Of a stretch of 64,000 bases of DNA, positions 9,234 through 18,403 are shown piece by piece. The stretch covers positions 248,001 through 312,000 of the forward strand of contig CAYWEM010000002.1 of NCBI GenBank assembly GCA_964457225.1. Direction: 5' to 3'. A program made the translations under genes and the position numbers. The DNA is from CAYWEM01 sp964457225. GTDB taxonomy: Bacteria > Acidobacteriota > Aminicenantia > UBA2199. A model generated the notes under the pieces. That model had not been told where the DNA came from, made no database searches, and saw only the letters and a program-made list of their open reading frames with translations. Positions within the stretch are counted from its first letter, which is position 1. Every line of letters begins with the position of its first letter.

Positions 9234-11270
9234 ATGAAAACATCCGCTTGGTTGATTTTCGTATTGCTGCTTATTCATATATCCGGAGGCATGCCGATGA
9301 ACGCCCAGAATACAGTCGACCGGGACGGCATACAGGCCGTGGTGAACGCCGTCCAGGCCGCCCAGCCCGAAGCTGATCACCAACTGCTGCAGCGCGGCGT
9401 CAAGCACGCCGCTTCCCTGTGGCGGGCAAGCGACGGCGACCGGGACGCTTTCCAGGCCTTCTGCCTGGCCAATTATCACGGAGATCCGGCTGAAAGAAAG
9501 GCCGTATTCAAGAAAATCAACGATTACTTTGAAGCTCTTTTCGGCCACAACACGGCCATCACCATAGCCCTGAGACGAAATGTCGACGAGCCGACCGGGC
9601 CGATCCACGAGATCGACCGCCTGTTCGCCTCCTACAGCCAGGGCGCACACCTGATGCAGGATCTTTACGAAAACAAGATCGCTTTCCTGATCGCCCTCAA
9701 TTTCCCCTATTACTCCCTGGAAGAAAAGAACGATTTCGGGAGCTCGTGGAGCGCTGAACAGTGGGCCATGGCCAGGTTGGGCGATTTGTTCGTCAGCCGC
9801 ATTCCCGCCGAGGTTTACCAGCATTACGGCCGGGTCTCCAGTGCCGCGGACCTGTACATTTCAGCTTACAATATTCACATGGGCGCCCTGCGCGACAACC
9901 GCGGCCGTAAACTTTTCCGGGATGACCAGGTACTGCTCAGCCACTGGAACCTCAGAGATGAAATCAAGGCCAATTACGCCGACCGCAAACTCGGCCGGGA
10001 CAGGCAGGAGATGGTTTACCGGGTCATGGAAAGAATAATCGACCAGAGCATTCCGGCCGAGCTGATCAATTCCGGCGCCTACTTGTGGAACCCGGCCCGG
10101 AACACCGTGGAAAAAGCAGGCCGCCGGGTTTCCATGGAACGCGAGCCGGATACACGCTACGCACACATGCTCGAGCTTTTCCGGGCCCAGCGGCGCATAG
10201 ACGCCTTCAGCCCGCACCTGGACACCTACATAAAACGAAACTTTTCCGGGGATATGGAAGTGCCCCAGGAAGAAGTAGAAAGGCTGTTTGACGAGTTTCT
10301 TTCTTCCCCCCTGCTGGGCCGGGTGGCTGAACTGGTTCAGCGCCGCCTGGGCCGCAATTTGAGGCCCTATGACATCTGGTACGACGGCTTCAAAACCCGC
10401 AGTTCCATACCCGAGGAAAAGCTGAGCGCCATGACCAGGGAAAGGTATCCGGATGCCGCGGCTTTTGAGGCGGCCCTGCCGGGTATCCTGGAAACTTTCG
10501 GTTTTTCCGCTGAAAGCGCCGCTTTCCTTTCCTCCAGGATCACCGTGGATCCGGCCCGGGGTTCAGGGCATGCCTGGGGCACCGGCATGCGCGCCGGCAA
10601 ATCCCACCTGCGCACCCGTATCGCTCCCTCGGGCATGGATTACAAGGGCTTCAACATCGCCGTTCATGAATTCGGCCACAACGTCGAGCAGACCATTTCC
10701 ATGCACATGGTGCCCTACTATTTTCTCAACGGCGTCCCCAACACCTCTTTCACCGAAGCCCTGGCTTTTCTCTTCCAGAAGCGGGACCTCGAGATACTGG
10801 GCATGCAGGTCGACGACCCGCTCAGCAGGGACCTGGCCGTGCTGGACAACTGTTGGTCCGCATTCGAGATCATGGGCGTTTCCATGGTCGACATGAAAGT
10901 CTGGCAATGGCTTTACGCCAATCCCGAACCCGAGCCCGGGCAATTGCGGCAAGCGGTTATCGACATCGCCAGGGAAGTCTGGAACAAGTACTTCGCCGCC
11001 GCCTACGGCAGCAGGGATGAAACCGTGCTGGCCATATACTCGCACATGATAAGCTATCCCCTCTACCTTTCGGCCTATGCCTTCGGCCAGCTGATCGAAT
11101 TCCAGCTCGGAGAATACCTGGCGGACAAGCCTTTCGGCCCCGAAGTAAAACGCATCTGGGCCCAGGGCCGCCTGACGCCGTCAGCCTGGATGATCAAGGC
11201 CGTGGGGGCAGATCTGTCGGCCCAGCCCCTGATCCGGGCCAGTACCGAGGCCCTGCAGCGGGTGCGCTGA
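9234..11270 (+). CDS. Secreted zinc metallopeptidase with HEFGH motif (M3-like gluzincin)
   Basis: 678 residues with an N-terminal signal peptide (about 1-25) and a strong AGGAGGAAAA ribosome site. The zinc motif is His478-Glu479-Phe-Gly-His482, and Glu508 in SFTEALAFL lies 26 residues after the second His, the gluzincin layout. The HEFGH context and helical character resemble the M3 (thimet oligopeptidase/PepF) clan. I cannot match it to a named M3 family, and the N-terminal half is not standard PepF. A secreted oligopeptidase role is likely. The last codons (LQRVR stop) lie inside copy 1 of an exact 97-bp tandem duplication, and a hairpin terminator overlaps the stop codon. Confidence 0.78.
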   Translation: MKTSAWLIFVLLLIHISGGMPMNAQNTVDRDGIQAVVNAVQAAQPEADHQLLQRGVKHAASLWRASDGDRDAFQAFCLANYHGDPAERKAVFKKINDYFEALFGHNTAITIALRRNVDEPTGPIHEIDRLFASYSQGAHLMQDLYENKIAFLIALNFPYYSLEEKNDFGSSWSAEQWAMARLGDLFVSRIPAEVYQHYGRVSSAADLYISAYNIHMGALRDNRGRKLFRDDQVLLSHWNLRDEIKANYADRKLGRDRQEMVYRVMERIIDQSIPAELINSGAYLWNPARNTVEKAGRRVSMEREPDTRYAHMLELFRAQRRIDAFSPHLDTYIKRNFSGDMEVPQEEVERLFDEFLSSPLLGRVAELVQRRLGRNLRPYDIWYDGFKTRSSIPEEKLSAMTRERYPDAAAFEAALPGILETFGFSAESAAFLSSRITVDPARGSGHAWGTGMRAGKSHLRTRIAPSGMDYKGFNIAVHEFGHNVEQTISMHMVPYYFLNGVPNTSFTEALAFLFQKRDLEILGMQVDDPLSRDLAVLDNCWSAFEIMGVSMVDMKVWQWLYANPEPEPGQLRQAVIDIAREVWNKYFAAAYGSRDETVLAIYSHMISYPLYLSAYAFGQLIEFQLGEYLADKPFGPEVKRIWAQGRLTPSAWMIKAVGADLSAQPLIRASTEALQRVR

Positions 11271-11292
11271 AAGCCCGGGGGCCGGGGCTTTC
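11269..11292. terminator. Bidirectional hairpin terminator, copy 1
   Basis: GAAAGCCC (11269-11276) and GGGCTTTC (11285-11292) are exact reverse complements with an 8-base GC-rich loop. The first arm overlaps the last base of the peptidase stop codon. The downstream T-richness (ATTGTTACCTTTTCCC) is modest. Confidence 0.55.
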
Positions 11293-11365
11293 ATTGTTAC
11301 CTTTTCCCTGAGAAATGCATTTTTTCAAGATTTGACCCCTTTCTTATGCGTGCAGCGGGTGCGCT

Positions 11366-11389
11366 GAAAGCCCGGGGGCCGGGGCTTTC
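11366..11389. terminator. Bidirectional hairpin terminator, copy 2
   Basis: Identical hairpin carried by the second unit of the tandem duplication. It lies a few bases beyond the MFS stop codon on the minus strand, so the original single unit probably served both convergent genes. Confidence 0.5.
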
Positions 11390-11393
11390 ATTG

Positions 11394-12584
11394 TTACCTT
11401 TTCCCTGAGAAATGCATTTTTTCAAGATTTGACCCCTTTCTTATGCGCGGAAAAAACAACAGGCTACCCGCAAGACTCGTAAGGCTGGACAAAATGACGG
11501 CCTGGCTGAACGACCCGAAATAATCGTACAAAAAACCACCGCTGATGGGACCTGTAATACCCGCAATCGCATATCCCAAAAAAACGTAGGGATAAATCAA
11601 GCCCATATTGTTTACTCCGAACGCCTGGGCTGTTTCCTTGGCAAAAAGAACAAAGTTTCCGCCGAAGCCGAATCCGATAAGGAAGGCAAGAATTAAATAG
11701 GAATTATCCGTCAAGCTTATAACGATCAATGAAAGAATCGATATGGATTGCAACAAAAGGGCCAGGAAGACGCAGCAGCTTGCTCCTAAATAGTCGCTGA
11801 GCAACCCCCAGATTAGCCGGCCTAAAAAGTTTGCCATGGCAAACAAGGCCACACCGTGAACCAGATTATGGCTTGAAATACTGAATTGATCTCCGATTAT
11901 CCCCAAGCTTCCAATAATAAGCAGGCCGGCAAAGGTTCCCAGGAAGATACCCAGGAATAGTTTCCGAAAAGATTTTGATCTTATGAATAGTGAGGTTTTA
12001 AGCGGGTCTCCCTGGCCGGCTGTTTCTTTTTGAACTGGATGTATGAAATTGGAGCAAGCGACAATTATCAGGCCGTAAGAAACCCCGATGATTCCAAGCA
12101 ATTCCAGAACATCACGACCGCTTGTCAAAATCATTTCGGAGATTTCCGACATGAACACCGCGCCCAAACCAAAACCTGCGGCAGAAATTCCGGTGATGAG
12201 CCCTTTTTTCTGGGGGAACCAGAGCAGTGACACGGTGAGGGCAACCCAATAGCCAAATCCTGTGGCTATTCCCGCCAGAACACCGATACCGAGCAGAACC
12301 TTCAGGAAACCACCCTGCGAAAAGCTGGCCAGCAAATACCCTGAGAGAAATAAAAAACCCGACAGGAAGCCTAAATACCTGTACTTGACTTTTTTTGCTG
12401 CTTGCCCGACAAAAATCATAGTTACCGGAAAAACGGCGATCAGAGTTCCAAATACCAGTTGAGCCTGGAAAGCAGAAAAGCCATGCGCTTCAATCAATCC
12501 TGCGGCAATTATGCTCCAGGCATATGCACTGCCTATGCAAAGCATTATCATGAAAGATGAGGCGACCGTTATGAGTTTTCTCAT
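11394..12584 (-). CDS. MFS transporter, oxalate/formate antiporter (OFA)-like
   Basis: 396 residues with about 12 hydrophobic segments. The N-terminal helix motif GSAYAWSII and the segment WFPQKKGLITGISAAGFGLG are typical of the OFA family of the major facilitator superfamily, which moves small carboxylates such as oxalate or formate. The start lies one base after the purE stop, so it is the third gene of a purK-purE-MFS operon. The substrate is unknown; a link to purine metabolism is suggested only by position. Base composition is distinctly AT-rich compared with both flanks. The last ~18 codons lie within copy 2 of the tandem duplication, so the natural C-terminus may have been altered. Confidence 0.82.
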   Translation of the reverse strand: MRKLITVASSFMIMLCIGSAYAWSIIAAGLIEAHGFSAFQAQLVFGTLIAVFPVTMIFVGQAAKKVKYRYLGFLSGFLFLSGYLLASFSQGGFLKVLLGIGVLAGIATGFGYWVALTVSLLWFPQKKGLITGISAAGFGLGAVFMSEISEMILTSGRDVLELLGIIGVSYGLIIVACSNFIHPVQKETAGQGDPLKTSLFIRSKSFRKLFLGIFLGTFAGLLIIGSLGIIGDQFSISSHNLVHGVALFAMANFLGRLIWGLLSDYLGASCCVFLALLLQSISILSLIVISLTDNSYLILAFLIGFGFGGNFVLFAKETAQAFGVNNMGLIYPYVFLGYAIAGITGPISGGFLYDYFGSFSQAVILSSLTSLAGSLLFFPRIRKGSNLEKMHFSGKR

Positions 12585-12585
12585 T

Positions 12586-13092
12586 TCAATCAGGGCTATT
12601 ACGTTTTTTGAATTGATCCGATTTGTAGGAAACCTGTTCCATCAACTCCTGTTTATATCGAATGATTCTGCTCCGAACCGAACTGTCCGAGACTGACACT
12701 ATTTGGGCTGCAAGAATACCTGCATTTTTTGCTCCGTTGAGTGCGACTGTCGCTACTGGAACTCCGGCCGGCATCTGCAGTATGGACAGAACGGAATCCC
12801 AGCCGTCTATGGAATTAATCGACTTTATCGGTACTCCGATGACAGGTAGGGGCGTTATTGCCGCCACCATCCCCGGTAAATGGGCTGCACCGCCTGCACC
12901 GGCTATTATGGCCACGATTCCCCGATTGTGAGCATTGGATGCAAATTCATACAGCTTTTTCGGGGTTCTGTGGGCTGAAACGATGTCAATTTCATATCCG
13001 ACACCAAATACATCTAACATTTCAACCGCCTGTTTCATGACAGGCCAATCAGAATCCGATCCCATTACGATGCTTATCAACTTTGTGGCCAT
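12586..13092 (-). CDS. purE: N5-carboxyaminoimidazole ribonucleotide mutase
   Basis: 168 residues, the usual class I PurE length. Diagnostic motifs are MGSDSDWPVM near the N-terminus and SAHRTP, with a glycine-rich AGAGGAAHLPGM loop. PurE converts N5-CAIR to CAIR in de novo purine synthesis, following PurK, which is encoded immediately upstream. I chose the ATG at 13092 (MATKLISIVMGS), preceded by an AAGGTG ribosome site; the frame extends to 13143 but with a charged, unconserved leader. It overlaps the purK end by 16 bp, so translation is likely coupled. The sequence is AT-rich relative to the neighbouring purL. Confidence 0.95.
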   Translation of the reverse strand: MATKLISIVMGSDSDWPVMKQAVEMLDVFGVGYEIDIVSAHRTPKKLYEFASNAHNRGIVAIIAGAGGAAHLPGMVAAITPLPVIGVPIKSINSIDGWDSVLSILQMPAGVPVATVALNGAKNAGILAAQIVSVSDSSVRSRIIRYKQELMEQVSYKSDQFKKRNSPD

Positions 13093-14243
13093 GATTTCAC
13101 CTTTATCAGATTTTTTACTTTTTCTGCTTTTTTCAGAGCGCATTCCAGCGATGATGACAAAACAGTCACATGTCCCATTTTTCGATAGGGATTGGTTGTT
13201 CTTTTTCCGTATAAATGGATCTTCACACCGTCAATCGCCATGCTCTCGGTTAATCCCTCATACAGTGCAGGGCCTGCGTAACCTTCAGATCCTAAAATGT
13301 TTACCATTACCGAGGGCAGTTTTAGTTTGGTGCTGCCTAATGGCAGGTTCAGTATTGCCCGCAAGTGTTGCTCAAATTGCGATGTAATGATGCTTTCTAT
13401 GGTATGATGGCCGCTGTTATGCGGTCTCGGAGCAACTTCGTTGACCATTACTTCTCCTTTTTTATTGACAAAAAACTCAACAGCCAGCAACCCTTCCATA
13501 TCGAGCGATTCAATGATTTCTCCGGCCAAACTGACAGCTTTTTCAGATTGTTCAACTGATATTGATGAAGGACAAATCAGTTTGTCTACCAGATTTGCCT
13601 TGGGATCAAAAAGCATTTCAACTACCGGGTAACATTTGATTTCGCCTTTTCTGTTTCTGGCAACGATCACGGAAATTTCCCTGGCAATCTCAACTTTTTC
13701 TTCAATCAGCGATGGCCCGGGGAGTATTTTTTTAAGATCTTTTTTGTCATTGACGATGGCCACTCCCCGGCCGTCGTATCCTCCCTTCCTCAATTTTTGC
13801 ACAAAAGGAAAGTCTATTTCTCCTTTTTCCATTAGCAGTAAAATGTCGTTTTCCGATTCACAGGACACAAAGCTGGAAGTCGGAATCCTGTTTTTTTTAA
13901 AAAAACCTTTCTGCAATCCTTTGTCCTGGATCAACTCAAGTATTCCGGGGTCGGGAACGACTCTAAGGCCCTCTGCTTTAAGCTTTTTCAGGGCTTCAGC
14001 ATTCACATACTCTATTTCAAAGGTCAGCAGATCCACCAGCTTGCCAAACTGATAAACAGATGCAAAGTCCAGGTGGTTTCCTTTGACAAAATGCGAGGCT
14101 ATTTTCCCTGCAGGACAATCCTCGTCATTGTCCAGAACGTAGGTTATGATGTCCCACTTGCTGGCTTCCTGAATAAGCATTTTCCCGAGTTGACCGCCTG
14201 CAATGATGCCCAGTTTCAAACACGATGTTACCAATCTTTCCAT
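13077..14243 (-). CDS. purK: 5-(carboxyamino)imidazole ribonucleotide synthase (ATP-grasp)
   Basis: 388 residues from the ATG at 14243 (MERLVTSCLKLGIIAGGQLGKML). The motifs LGIIAGGQLGKM, KLRKGGYDGRGV and EVAPRPHNSGHHTIE are those of PurK, which carboxylates AIR to N5-CAIR using ATP and bicarbonate. The product is the substrate of PurE, encoded next with a 16-bp overlap. An upstream TTG at 14294 is a possible alternative start; neither has a strong ribosome site. The gene heads an AT-rich operon (bases 13081-13140 at its 3' end contain only 21 G/C of 60). Confidence 0.93.
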   Translation of the reverse strand: MERLVTSCLKLGIIAGGQLGKMLIQEASKWDIITYVLDNDEDCPAGKIASHFVKGNHLDFASVYQFGKLVDLLTFEIEYVNAEALKKLKAEGLRVVPDPGILELIQDKGLQKGFFKKNRIPTSSFVSCESENDILLLMEKGEIDFPFVQKLRKGGYDGRGVAIVNDKKDLKKILPGPSLIEEKVEIAREISVIVARNRKGEIKCYPVVEMLFDPKANLVDKLICPSSISVEQSEKAVSLAGEIIESLDMEGLLAVEFFVNKKGEVMVNEVAPRPHNSGHHTIESIITSQFEQHLRAILNLPLGSTKLKLPSVMVNILGSEGYAGPALYEGLTESMAIDGVKIHLYGKRTTNPYRKMGHVTVLSSSLECALKKAEKVKNLIKVKSWPQS

Positions 14244-14472
14244 GTCGTGGTGACTTTCGTTTTCTTGCCTGCTTATTCCTGCGGCTGTGTGCAAGTTGAG
14301 CTGAGGGTTTTCAAGTTTAACCTGTTATAAAAAAACCATTTTTCAAGGATTTCTCTCTGTCGGCCAGCCTGATAATAAGGGCGAAACGGGGCAATGTCAA
14401 CCCATTTTGTGAAGCGGCCTTCCTTTTTTTCTATAACCTTGTTGTATATGTTTTTTTTATGTATTGCCCCCC

Positions 14473-14501
14473 TTGTTCTGAGGCGGCTGAAAAGGTATAA
14501 T
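14473..14501 (+). promoter_or_regulatory. Promoter of tRNA-Arg
   Basis: TTGTTC at 14473-14478, 17-bp spacer, perfect TATAAT at 14496-14501. The predicted start near 14508 is about five bases before the mature tRNA 5' end at 14513. The rest of the 14244-14512 gap is AT-rich and shows no other feature that I can support. Confidence 0.7.
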
Positions 14502-14512
14502 TCGATTTAAAT

Positions 14513-14585
14513 GCGCCTGTAGCTCAACGGATAGAGTGTTGGCCTCCGGAGCCAAAGGTTGTGGGTTCGAATCCCGCCGGGCGCG
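14513..14585 (+). tRNA. tRNA-Arg (anticodon CCG)
   Basis: A 73-nt cloverleaf. The acceptor stem GCGCCTG/CGGGCGC is at 14513-14519 and 14578-14584. The anticodon stem TTGGC/GCCAA encloses loop CTCCGGA with anticodon CCG at 14546-14548. The T-arm GTGGG-TTCGAAT-CCCGC follows, with discriminator G at 14585. CCA is not encoded. It reads CGG codons. It lies at the border of the AT-rich purK/purE segment, but with its 5' side facing that segment. Confidence 0.95.
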
Positions 14586-14624
14586 TTTAGCCTGCCCCCG
14601 GCAAACAGGAGGCCGCATTCACCC

Positions 14625-17600
14625 ATGGCCGTACAGCGCATCCACATAGAGAAAAAACCTGGTTTCGACATTGAAGCCGCAGCCTTGTACAGGGAATTGC
14701 GAGAGCATTTCTCAATTCACCGGCTGAAGAGCCTGCGTATCCTGTACCGCTATGACGTGCAGGGCCTTGATCCTGAACAGATGGCCGCAGTCACGGCCAC
14801 CATTTTCAGTGAACCCCCGGTTGACCTGGTTCATGGCGCCGATTTCCGTCTGACCCCCGATGAACATGTACTGGCCGTGGAATACCTGCCCGGGCAGTAC
14901 GATCAGCGCGCCGATTCCGCTGCCCAGGCCATCCAGATCGTCACCAGGGCCGAGCGCCCGCTGGTGCGCACCGCCAAGGTCATGCTTTTTCGGGGAGCAC
15001 TCAATTCAGCCGACCTGGACCGGATCAGGACCAGGGTGATCAACCCCGTTGATTCGCGCCGGGCATCAATGGAATTACCGGATACTCTTTCCATTGATGC
15101 CGGCGAACCCCGGGACGTACCGGTGCTGTCGGAATTCAACCGGCTCGACCGGGCCGGCCTGCGAAAAACAGCCGAGTTTTACGGCCTGGCAATGAACGAT
15201 GCCGACCTGGAATTCTGCCGGGACTATTTCCTGAGGGAAGAAAACCGCCCCCCCACACTTACTGAAATAAAACTGCTCGACACCTACTGGTCTGATCATT
15301 GCCGCCACACCACCTTCTGGACCAGAATAGACCCGGTGAGGGTTTCCCGGGCCCGGCAAACAAGACCCCTGCGCGAAACCCTGCAACGGTATCGAAAACT
15401 GGCCTCGGAATTGTACCCGGATTCGGAGCATCTCTGCCTGATGGAAATCGCCCAGGCCGCCCAGCGCTGGCTGGAAAAGAAGGGCCTGCTGGGCGACGTT
15501 GAAAAATCGAGCGAAATAAATGCCTGCAGCCTGATCGTTCCGTTGAAGGTCAACGGCGAACATCAGGAATGGCTGGTCATGTTCAAGAACGAAACCCACA
15601 ATCACCCCACCGAGATAGAACCATACGGCGGGGCCGCCACCTGCCTGGGCGGAGCCATCAGGGATCCCCTGTCCGGCCGGGCCTGGGTTTACCAGGCCAT
15701 GCGCATCAGCGGCAGTGCCGACCCCCGCCGGCCGGTAAAGCGCACCATGCCGGGTAAATTACCGCAGAGACTGATCACCACCGAGGCGGCCCGCGGTTTC
15801 AGCGCTTACGGCAACCAGGTCGGCCTGGCCACCGGCCAGGTGGTGGAAATATACGACCCCGGATACGAAGCCAAGCGCATGGAAGTCGGTGCGGTCATCG
15901 CGGCCGCCCCACGCAACCAGGTACGCCGCTTGGAACCCAGGCCCGGAGACCTGATCCTGCTGGTCGGCGGCCGTACCGGGCGGGACGGTATCGGCGGCGC
16001 CACCGGGTCATCCAAGGCCCATGGCGAGGATTCCCTGAGCAGCTGTGGATCCGAAGTCCAGAAAGGCGATCCCCTGACCGAGCGCAAATTACAGAGGCTG
16101 TTCCGCGACCCCCGGGCGGCCGGCATGATCAGGAAATGCAACGACTTCGGAGCCGGAGGCGTGGCCGTGGCCATAGGCGAACTGGCGCCGGGACTGGAAA
16201 TCGACCTGGACGCCGTGCCGAAAAAGTACGCCGGTCTGGACGGAACTGAGATAGCCCTGTCCGAATCCCAGGAACGCATGGCCGTTGTTCTTGATCCGGC
16301 CGACCTGCCCGCTTTCAGAGAATTGGCCGCCGCGGAAAACCTGGAATGCAGTACTGTGGCCAGGGTCAGCGCCGACAACCGCCTGCGTATGAAATGGCGC
16401 GGTCGGACCATCGTTGATCTCAGCCGCCGTTTCCTGGACAGCAACGGGGTCAGCCGAAACAGTTCAGCAGCTATTCGGGCTCCGCGCCTTGCTGACTCTT
16501 ACTTTTCCCGGATTCCGGCCCGACTGCGCCGCATTCTGCCCGACCTGGAAAAGGCCTGGCTGAACAACCTGTCCGACCTGAATACCTGCTCCCAGAAGGG
16601 ACTGATCGAGAGATTCGACAGTTCGATCGGCGCCGCCACCCTGCTCTCCCCCCTGGGCGGCAAATACCAGTTGACTCCCGCTCAGGGTATGGCGGCCAGG
16701 CTTCCCCTTATCGAGGGTGAAACCGATCTGGCATCCCTGATGACTTTCGCTTTCAACCCGGGGCTGTCCCGCTGGAGCCCTTATCACGGAGCCCTTTACG
16801 CCGTACTGGAGGCGGCGGTTAAGACCGCGGCCTGCGGCGGAGATTTCAGTCGGATCCGGCTCAGCCTGCAGGAATACTTCGGCAAACCCGGAGAGGACCC
16901 CCACAAATGGGGCAGTCCCCTGGCGGCCATGCTCGGGGCCCTGCAGGCCCAGCTTGAACTGGGACTGCCTGCCATAGGCGGCAAAGACAGCATGTCCGGC
17001 ACCTTCCGGGATATTTCCGTGCCTCCAACCCTGATCGCTTTCGCCGTCTCCATGATCAAGGCGGAAAATGTGATTTCGCCGGAATTCAAAAAGGCCGGCA
17101 GTCATGTCGCCCGGCTGAGCCTGCCCCGCGATGAATTTGAAATGCCGGATTGGACGCGTTTACGGCGGAACCTGGCCGTTCCGGGGCAACTGGCGGATCG
17201 CGGCCTACTGCTGGCGGCCCAGGTCATCGGCCAGGGCGGCCTGGCGGCGGCAGTCAGCAAAATGGCCTTCGGCAACATGATCGGCCTGGAATTTACCGTC
17301 CCCTGCCCGGCAGAATCACTTTTCAGGCCTGAAATAGGCTCCCTGGTGCTGGAAATTGACGGCCGGGCTGATATAAAGGCGCTGGCCCGGGAATTTCCCC
17401 TGGAATTCCTGGGGAAAACCAGTTCCGAGCCCAGGATCATTGCGGATAACTTCAGCCTTGAACTTGACAGCGCCCTGGCCGCCTGGACCAGGCCACTGGA
17501 GTCTGTTTTTCCCACCCGGCCGGCGAAAAGGAGCAGGGAAAATAACGACTGGCCGAGGCCGGATATCTGCACCAGGCCGGCTAAAAGCACGCTGAAAACA

Positions 17601-18395
17601 GCCGTGCCCAGGGTGTTGATCCCGGTTTTCCCCGGCACCAATTGCGAGTACGATACCGCCGCCGCCTTCTCCAGGGCCGGCGGAAAGGTGCAGACCCTGG
17701 TTTTCCGCAACCTGAGCGTCGGTGACATCAAAGAATCCCTGGATCGGCTGGCCGCAGCGATTGCCGATGCCCAGATAATCGCTCTGCCAGGCGGTTTCAG
17801 CGCCGGCGACGAACCTGAAGGCGCCGGCAAGTTCATCGCGGCCGTGTTCCGCAATCCCGGGATCCGCGAAGCCCTGGACTTGTTTTTGCGCCGTGGGCTG
17901 ATGCTGGGCATCTGCAACGGTTTCCAGGCCCTTATCAAGCTGGGCCTGCTCCCTGGCGGCGAAATGCGTGACCTGACTGTTGACTCTCCCACTTTGACTT
18001 TCAATACCATCGGCCGGCATGTGGCCAATATGGCCAGAATAAAAGTGGTTTCAAGCCTGTCCCCCTGGTTCAATGCCTGTGAACCGGGTGAAATCCGCTA
18101 TGTCCCGATTTCCCACGGGGAAGGCCGGCTGACGGCAAAGCCGGTCCTGCTGGCGGAACTCTTCCGCCGGGGCCAGGTCACCACCCGCTATGTAAACCAT
18201 TCAGGAGAGCCCGCCTTGAATGAAACCGATAACCCGAACGGGTCGATGGCCGCGGTTGAATCGATCTGCAGTCCGGACGGTCGCATTCTGGGCCGCATGG
18301 GCCATCCTGAAAGAACCGGCCCGGGTCTGTTCCGCAACCTGCCCCCGGCCGATGATCAGGGTGTTTTTCAATCAGGTATCAATTACTTTCGTTGA
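14625..18395 (+). CDS. purL: Phosphoribosylformylglycinamidine synthase, fused PurL-PurQ (clade II)
   Basis: About 1256 residues from the ATG at 14625. The frame runs back into the tRNA, so the upstream ATG is not usable; an AGGAGG site lies at 14607-14612. The PurL part contains SDHCRHTTFWTRI, FKNETHNHPTEIEPYGGAATC and NDFGAGGVAVA, the ATP/FGAR-binding signatures. The C-terminal ~250 residues are a class I glutamine amidotransferase (FPGTNCEYD) with nucleophile Cys1097 (GICNGFQ) and the His1164/Glu1166 pair (SHGEGRL). It converts FGAR to FGAM using glutamine ammonia, so no separate PurQ or PurS is needed. The composition is GC-rich (15901-15960 has 43 G/C of 60), unlike purK/purE next door. 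Confidence 0.95.
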   Translation: MAVQRIHIEKKPGFDIEAAALYRELREHFSIHRLKSLRILYRYDVQGLDPEQMAAVTATIFSEPPVDLVHGADFRLTPDEHVLAVEYLPGQYDQRADSAAQAIQIVTRAERPLVRTAKVMLFRGALNSADLDRIRTRVINPVDSRRASMELPDTLSIDAGEPRDVPVLSEFNRLDRAGLRKTAEFYGLAMNDADLEFCRDYFLREENRPPTLTEIKLLDTYWSDHCRHTTFWTRIDPVRVSRARQTRPLRETLQRYRKLASELYPDSEHLCLMEIAQAAQRWLEKKGLLGDVEKSSEINACSLIVPLKVNGEHQEWLVMFKNETHNHPTEIEPYGGAATCLGGAIRDPLSGRAWVYQAMRISGSADPRRPVKRTMPGKLPQRLITTEAARGFSAYGNQVGLATGQVVEIYDPGYEAKRMEVGAVIAAAPRNQVRRLEPRPGDLILLVGGRTGRDGIGGATGSSKAHGEDSLSSCGSEVQKGDPLTERKLQRLFRDPRAAGMIRKCNDFGAGGVAVAIGELAPGLEIDLDAVPKKYAGLDGTEIALSESQERMAVVLDPADLPAFRELAAAENLECSTVARVSADNRLRMKWRGRTIVDLSRRFLDSNGVSRNSSAAIRAPRLADSYFSRIPARLRRILPDLEKAWLNNLSDLNTCSQKGLIERFDSSIGAATLLSPLGGKYQLTPAQGMAARLPLIEGETDLASLMTFAFNPGLSRWSPYHGALYAVLEAAVKTAACGGDFSRIRLSLQEYFGKPGEDPHKWGSPLAAMLGALQAQLELGLPAIGGKDSMSGTFRDISVPPTLIAFAVSMIKAENVISPEFKKAGSHVARLSLPRDEFEMPDWTRLRRNLAVPGQLADRGLLLAAQVIGQGGLAAAVSKMAFGNMIGLEFTVPCPAESLFRPEIGSLVLEIDGRADIKALAREFPLEFLGKTSSEPRIIADNFSLELDSALAAWTRPLESVFPTRPAKRSRENNDWPRPDICTRPAKSTLKTAVPRVLIPVFPGTNCEYDTAAAFSRAGGKVQTLVFRNLSVGDIKESLDRLAAAIADAQIIALPGGFSAGDEPEGAGKFIAAVFRNPGIREALDLFLRRGLMLGICNGFQALIKLGLLPGGEMRDLTVDSPTLTFNTIGRHVANMARIKVVSSLSPWFNACEPGEIRYVPISHGEGRLTAKPVLLAELFRRGQVTTRYVNHSGEPALNETDNPNGSMAAVESICSPDGRILGRMGHPERTGPGLFRNLPPADDQGVFQSGINYFR

Positions 18396-18403
18396 TTGTT
18401 CGC

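Larger units (their letters stand above)
11254..11447. repeat. Exact 97-bp direct tandem duplication at the junction of two convergent genes
   Basis: Bases 11254-11350 and 11351-11447 are identical (97 bp each). Each unit contains the last codons of the peptidase gene, a GC-rich hairpin, and the last codons of the MFS gene read on the minus strand. The duplication sits where GC-rich sequence (peptidase side) meets AT-rich sequence (MFS-purE-purK side). It could be a recent slippage duplication, a scar of insertion, or an assembly error. Confidence 0.95.

Noticed and set aside
14513..14585. tRNA-Arg as an integration site for the AT-rich purK-purE-MFS block
   Set aside because: Islands usually join at the tRNA 3' end, but here the block lies on the 5' side. 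There is no integrase and no copy of the tRNA end at the far boundary.
14559..14624. Upstream extension of PurL beginning inside the tRNA
   Set aside because: The extra 22 codons would be read from the tRNA sequence. The ATG at 14625 has its own ribosome site and matches the family start.
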